A stretch of 64,000 nucleotides of DNA, taken from Rheum nobile (taxonomy: Eukaryota; Streptophyta; Magnoliopsida; Caryophyllales; Polygonaceae). Both the position numbers and the translations under genes were made by a program. Location of the stretch: NCBI GenBank assembly GCA_027886185.1, contig WOAB01000761.1:1054001-1118000 (forward strand), in the 5' to 3' direction. The notes beneath the pieces were generated by a model. It was not told where the DNA came from and did not search any database. It was given only the letters and a program-made list of their open reading frames with translations. The stretch's first letter is position 1. Each line of letters opens with the position of its first letter. Positions 60,552 to 64,000 of the stretch are shown here, piece after piece.

Positions 60552-62003
60552 CACCCAAACGAACGGACCCAAAATTCCATACGGTGGAAGTAGAAATCCC
60601 ATTTGAACACAGCCGCCTCCAAGATCAACTACACTAACTATACTTGAGTATTTCTTTCCCAAATTTCCCAATAGATAGTTTGTAGTCACCTTTCAATTAA
60701 ATAATGTAATAGTTAGATATTCTTTGACCAATTGACACGTCAAATTGTTGCAAGATGAAACATAACTATCAACAAGAGTTGTGAGTGCTATAATATTTTG
60801 GTTCCAACATACTATTTTAGCATAAATTATTTAATGCATTAGTTATAAGGTCTAGTAATGGTACAAGCAAAATGCAAAACCCATGGCAAAGGCTCAACTT
60901 ACCCACTTGTAAGCACCTTATCCAGTTCCATTCAGATGAGTGACCCAATCTGAATTAGATTGTAGGCCACTTTGATCTCTGAGAAGGCTCTTGACCTATC
61001 AAAACCAGCAACTAACATCACAACTTGTTCATACAAAATATCAATGAACTAAAACGAATGAAAAGTGAGCCACTCAGGGGGAGAGGACATACCTGAGTGA
61101 ATATGTTCTGCTTATTTGCTAAGCTTTTTTTCAAAGTAGAATTATCTTTACCCTTATCTCCTTGAAGCATATCTGAAATTTGGAAGTATACAAGCAAAAG
61201 TTCAAAATTCGATCATACGCCATTTTCTCTACTAAAGTGATGTGTTCTTGCCTCCGATGACAAGCCAATTGTCAAAGGCGACACCTTTGGATCTAGTCTT
61301 GGGCGAGAAGTCACTCCTTCCTTGTCAAACATGTCGTGGAATCCTTGGGTGCAAACCCGCGTTGTCTTGCACGAAAGGTTGACAATATGGTGGCAAAGCG
61401 AACCTGGTGGAGGTGGTCTGGATGATCGCGGCGTCGGCGAGACTGAGTGTCACGATGAGTGTCACAACAACGAAGACGACGTCGATGGCGAAGGCGATGG
61501 CGAACGTGATGGAATTGGTGGCGATTGTGGGTGCGATGGAAGCGATTGATGGGGCGAATGGATAGCGATGGCGGAAGCGATTTGATGAGGGATAGATGAC
61601 TTGAAAAGACAAGTCTTTGGTATCGTAGCGTCGACTGCGGGTGAAGGGAGATGCGAAGGAAGACTTGGCTTGAAGGTTCAAGCAATTGCCGTAGCGTCGG
61701 CGGCGGAGGGAATGGGGATGTGAAGATAGAGAGTGACGTCCGATCAAGGGAAGGAGGATAAACACTCTACTTAAAACCTTGATTAAAATTGAACGTACTA
61801 AAACCAATAACATAGTTTGACTTAAATACTAGGGCGAGACATCGGATGGGCCGAGTCGAACCTAGTGGGCTAGCCCATGCAAGCATGCAAAAGGCACAAA
61901 CCCTAAAATAGAAATGACTATAAAAGGAAACTATCTAAAATAAACAATATTACCAAATATAGAAAGTGTCTCAAAACTATGCCAAAACAAAGGCAATAAA
62001 CCT

Positions 62004-63398
62004 CTACGCATCAAAACGACACGGCGAAGGCATGGATGCAAACACCGCGAGGAACAGCGACGAAGGATCGATGGCCTCGCGAGTGGGTGCACGCGATGCT
62101 GGCTGCGATGATCGCGATGTTTCGATGCCGATGGTGGCGAGGACGACGAGTCTTGGGTTGACGTCTGGGCTCCCTTGGCCAGCGACGACGCATGCGACAA
62201 GTGACGCGACGGCGGCGACGATGGCTTTGGACCTAGACCTTGTCACTGGGCCCTCTGAGCATAGGATCATGGATTCTTCCTCGTCTTGGGCCTTCATGGG
62301 AGGTAGGGTCACATCACCCTCCCCTACTTGGCTGTGAAGCGCACCATCATCAAACTCAGGCTCAACATATGGTGTCAAGTCCACGACGTTGAAGGACGCG
62401 TGGACTCTAAAATCTGGGGGAAGCTCGAGTTGATAGGCATTGTCCCCAATGGCCTTTATCACGCGGAATGGATCATCTTCACGCGGTGCGAATTTGTGCT
62501 TGCGCCGCGAGGGGAACCTTTCTTTTCGCAAGTGCACCCAGACGAGGTCCCCGGGTGCAAAAACGATGCGGCGTCGGCCATTGTTCTTCTGGGAGGCATA
62601 CTGTGCGGCCCTTCTCTCCAATTGGTCCCTGGTTCGTCGATGGAGCTCTTGTACTTGCTCTGCGCGATTGGCGGCGGAGACATGCACTGGGTCTCGCAGT
62701 GGTCGCGATGACAAATCAAGCGGCGTCAATGGGTTCATGCCATACACCACTTCGAAAGGTGTCAACTTGGTCGCCGTGTGCCTGCATCTATTGTAACAAA
62801 ACTCTACAAGTGAAAGTAAGTCCTCCCAACGCCTAGGATTAGCTTTTAGCATCGTGCGAAGGAGGGCTCCTAGGGTTCGATTTGTGACCTCCGTTTGGCC
62901 ATCGGTCTGGGGGTGGTAGCTAATGGAAAATAGGAGTTCGGTTCCTAGCTTATCCCAAAGAGTTCTCCAAAAATGACCAACGAACTTAGAATCCCTATCA
63001 CTCACTATGGTACGTGGGACTCCATAAAGACGCACCACATGCTCAAAGAATAGATCGGTAATCTCACTAGCACTATGGGTTGTCTTACTAGCTATAAAAT
63101 GTGCCATCTTAGAAAATCTATCTACGACCACAAAAATAGAGTCTTTACCTCGTCTAGAGAGGGGCAAACCCGTGATGAAATCCATAGACAAATCTTCCCA
63201 AGGGGCACTAGGAATGGGCAAAGGTGTGTAGAGGCCGTGTAGGCTGGATCTAGCTTTGGCTTTTTGGCATGTCACACAACTTCTACAAAACCTAGTCACT
63301 TGATGGGTCATCTTAGGGCAAAAGAAATGTTCTCTTAGGGCGGCCAAGGTCTTACTAATCCCAAAGTGTCCACGACTTTCGTGTGCTTCTTGAATCAA
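62004..63398 (-). CDS. gypsy integrase and C-terminal tail
   Basis: An open frame of 464 codons on the minus strand begins inside the zinc-binding domain: HESRGHFG gives the HH pair and CRSCVTCQKAK the CC pair. The catalytic core follows, with MDFITGLP (first Asp), VSDRDSKF (second Asp) and QTDGQTEVTNR (Glu). FAPGDLVWVHLRKERFP and HASFNVVDLTPY mark the GPY/F-type C-terminal domain. Integrase joins the element cDNA to target DNA. This frame is intact. Its connection to the upstream RNase H is broken by two stops (near 63488 and 63453), so the polyprotein is not continuous and the listed start is only the first Met after the break. Confidence 0.88.
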   Translation of the reverse strand: MIQEAHESRGHFGISKTLAALREHFFCPKMTHQVTRFCRSCVTCQKAKARSSLHGLYTPLPIPSAPWEDLSMDFITGLPLSRRGKDSIFVVVDRFSKMAHFIASKTTHSASEITDLFFEHVVRLYGVPRTIVSDRDSKFVGHFWRTLWDKLGTELLFSISYHPQTDGQTEVTNRTLGALLRTMLKANPRRWEDLLSLVEFCYNRCRHTATKLTPFEVVYGMNPLTPLDLSSRPLRDPVHVSAANRAEQVQELHRRTRDQLERRAAQYASQKNNGRRRIVFAPGDLVWVHLRKERFPSRRKHKFAPREDDPFRVIKAIGDNAYQLELPPDFRVHASFNVVDLTPYVEPEFDDGALHSQVGEGDVTLPPMKAQDEEESMILCSEGPVTRSRSKAIVAAVASLVACVVAGQGSPDVNPRLVVLATIGIETSRSSQPASRAPTREAIDPSSLFLAVFASMPSPCRFDA

Positions 63399-63482
63399 AA
63401 CGATCCTAATGGAAGACCTAGGGATGCAAATACGACTAGCCCTGTATAATTAATCCTCAGAAAGGAAATATGACTCAAACTC

Positions 63483-64000
63483 TCAAAATCTTAGGCAATG
63501 CTCGACTATAGGGGCAAAGAAAGGATCACTAGCATACAATTCTTTAATCAAAGCAAAACCCAAAACTTTAGTTTTCACATGAGTCAAGAGAACATACCTT
63601 CGAGACAACGCGTCGGCGACAATGTTCTCCTTTCCCTTCTTATGGACTACGACATAAGGAAATGTCTCAAGAAATTCCACCCAACGAGCATGGCGTCGAT
63701 TGAGGTGGGCTTGGCTCTTCAAATAGCTCAAGGTTGCGTGGTCGCTGTGGATGACAAATTCACGCGGCCAAATGTAATGTTGCCACGTCTTTAGCACGCG
63801 TATTAGGGCATATAATTCTTTGTCGTAGGTGGGATAATTTAGTGTGGCCCTGTGAGCTTCTCACTGAAATATGCAATGGGCCTCTTCTCTTGGTGTATCA
63901 CACCACCAATGCCAATGTCTGAGGCATCACACTCCACCTCGAAGTGCTTGGCGAAGTCGGGAAGCTGGAGCAATGGTGCTTGGCACAAGGCCCGCTTCAA
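63483..64000 (-). pseudogene. gypsy RT tail and RNase H, frameshifted
   Basis: From 64000 downward the frame reads LQLPDFAKHFEVECDASDIG, then KRPIAYFSEKLTGP (start of RNase H with the first Asp in CDASD). It breaks by one missing base near 63843. It then continues as YDKELYALIRVLKTWQHYI, FVIHSDHATLSYLKSQ and KGKENIVADALSRR to a stop near 63488. The motif order matches gypsy RNase H. The rest of the reverse transcriptase lies beyond the window. Confidence 0.85.

Larger units (their letters stand above)
51179..60608 (+). mobile_element. Mutator-like element with OTU-transposase and PMD genes
   Basis: The element occupies about 51189-60598 (9410 bases). It is flanked by the same ten bases, CCATTTGAAC, at 51179-51188 and 60599-60608. 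A 9-base duplication is the Mutator hallmark; the tenth base may be chance. The proof of borders is independent: removing the insert rejoins an apyrase exon in frame. The outermost bases (GGCAGGGG on the left, GGATTTCT on the right as reverse complement) are not obvious long terminal repeats, so it is a non-TIR type or has diverged ends. Subterminal palindrome arrays lie on both sides. Two plus-strand genes, a transposase and a PMD protein, parallel the two-gene layout of maize MuDR, although the second gene is unrelated to mudrB. Confidence 0.85.
51060..61172 (-). pseudogene. Apyrase (GDA1/CD39 family) pseudogene, split by a transposon
   Basis: On the minus strand, three exons can be followed. 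The first is 61093-61172 (ending KQNIFTQ). The second is 60903-60995 (VKSLLRDQSGLQSNSDWVTH, then GAYKW). The third starts at 60689 (VTTNYLLGNLGKKYSSIVSV, then VDLGGGC) and, after the transposon, resumes at 51188 (VQMAYAISNSDAAEAP, then HYVKDM, KYHLYVH). The join restores the apyrase conserved region DLGGGxVQMAYAIS, which binds nucleotide phosphate. Lesions are a TAA in exon 2 near 60925, a one-base shift near 51092 (after MCQG), loss of recognisable sequence downstream, and the 9.4-kb insertion. The N-terminal exons are absent; a retroelement lies beyond 61310. Apyrases hydrolyse NTP and NDP in Golgi or apoplast, but this copy cannot function. Confidence 0.8.
61310..64000 (-). mobile_element. 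Ty3/gypsy element on the minus strand, pol end, runs off the window
   Basis: Read downward from 64000, the order is the reverse transcriptase tail, RNase H and integrase, then a CG-rich 3' region to about 61310. The order RT, RNase H, integrase is diagnostic of Ty3/gypsy. The integrase C-terminus has a GPY/F-like module and a GPVTRSRSKAI motif but no chromodomain that I can see. The stretch 61310-62000 on the minus strand probably contains the LTR (promoter-like and CG-rich leader), but exact ends and a target duplication could not be set. Confidence 0.85.

Noticed and set aside
61966..62836. Plus-strand frames opposite the integrase
   Set aside because: The minus-strand frame carries the complete integrase motif order, so these are antisense shadows.

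Overview
The window is plant nuclear DNA. Genes have many short exons with GT/AG borders and AT-rich introns. The intact genes encode plant-type proteins: a plastid tyrosine-permease-like transporter, eEF1B beta, and an ARIADNE ubiquitin ligase with a RanBP2 finger. Everything between them is layered transposable-element DNA. A eudicot is likely, but I cannot name the species. All exon coordinates were read by eye from splice signals and reading frame. For the main genes they were checked by confirming that the summed exon lengths divide by three.

Layout. 0-9 kb is a gene island. It holds a possible two-exon small-protein gene on the minus strand (436-793), a 14-exon transporter on the plus strand (1030-5700), and a 6-exon eEF1B beta gene on the minus strand (6208-8878) with a hAT-type MITE in one intron. 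9-18.6 kb is gene-poor. It has families of dispersed repeats, a 2.4-kb solo LTR with an exact 5-bp target duplication, and fragments of unrelated host genes (a DnaJ-type zinc finger and two exons of a beta carbonic anhydrase). 18.9-20.6 kb is a 5'-truncated LINE with a 15-bp target duplication. 20.6-30 kb holds small inverted-repeat elements, a 1.6-kb foldback element, a Ty3/gypsy 3' remnant and a 2.1-kb terminal-inverted-repeat element. 30.2-36.2 kb is a Ty3/gypsy element with gag and protease but no reverse transcriptase or integrase. 36.4-38.7 kb is the 3' part of another LTR. 38.7-40.6 kb is an unrecognised decayed two-exon gene with a palindrome array upstream. 43.6-48.7 kb is the complete 15-exon ARIADNE gene. 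61.3-64 kb is the pol end of a further Ty3/gypsy element on the minus strand.

The most interesting part is 51.2-60.6 kb: a roughly 9.4-kb Mutator-like element flanked by a 9-10-bp duplication. It carries two plus-strand genes. The first is a MULE transposase fused to an OTU cysteine-protease domain. The second is a plant mobile domain (PMD) protein. Both ends carry arrays of short palindromes (AAACGGTG...CACCGTTT). An 80-bp minisatellite of about 7.5 copies lies in the leader of the PMD gene. The element sits inside an exon of a decayed apyrase gene whose reading frame can be followed on both sides.

Decay pattern. In-frame stops in the LINE, in the gag-protease element, in the transposase and in the unrecognised gene sit almost entirely where one C-to-T or G-to-A change would create them from Trp or Gln codons. 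That fits deamination of methylated cytosine, as expected for silenced repeats.
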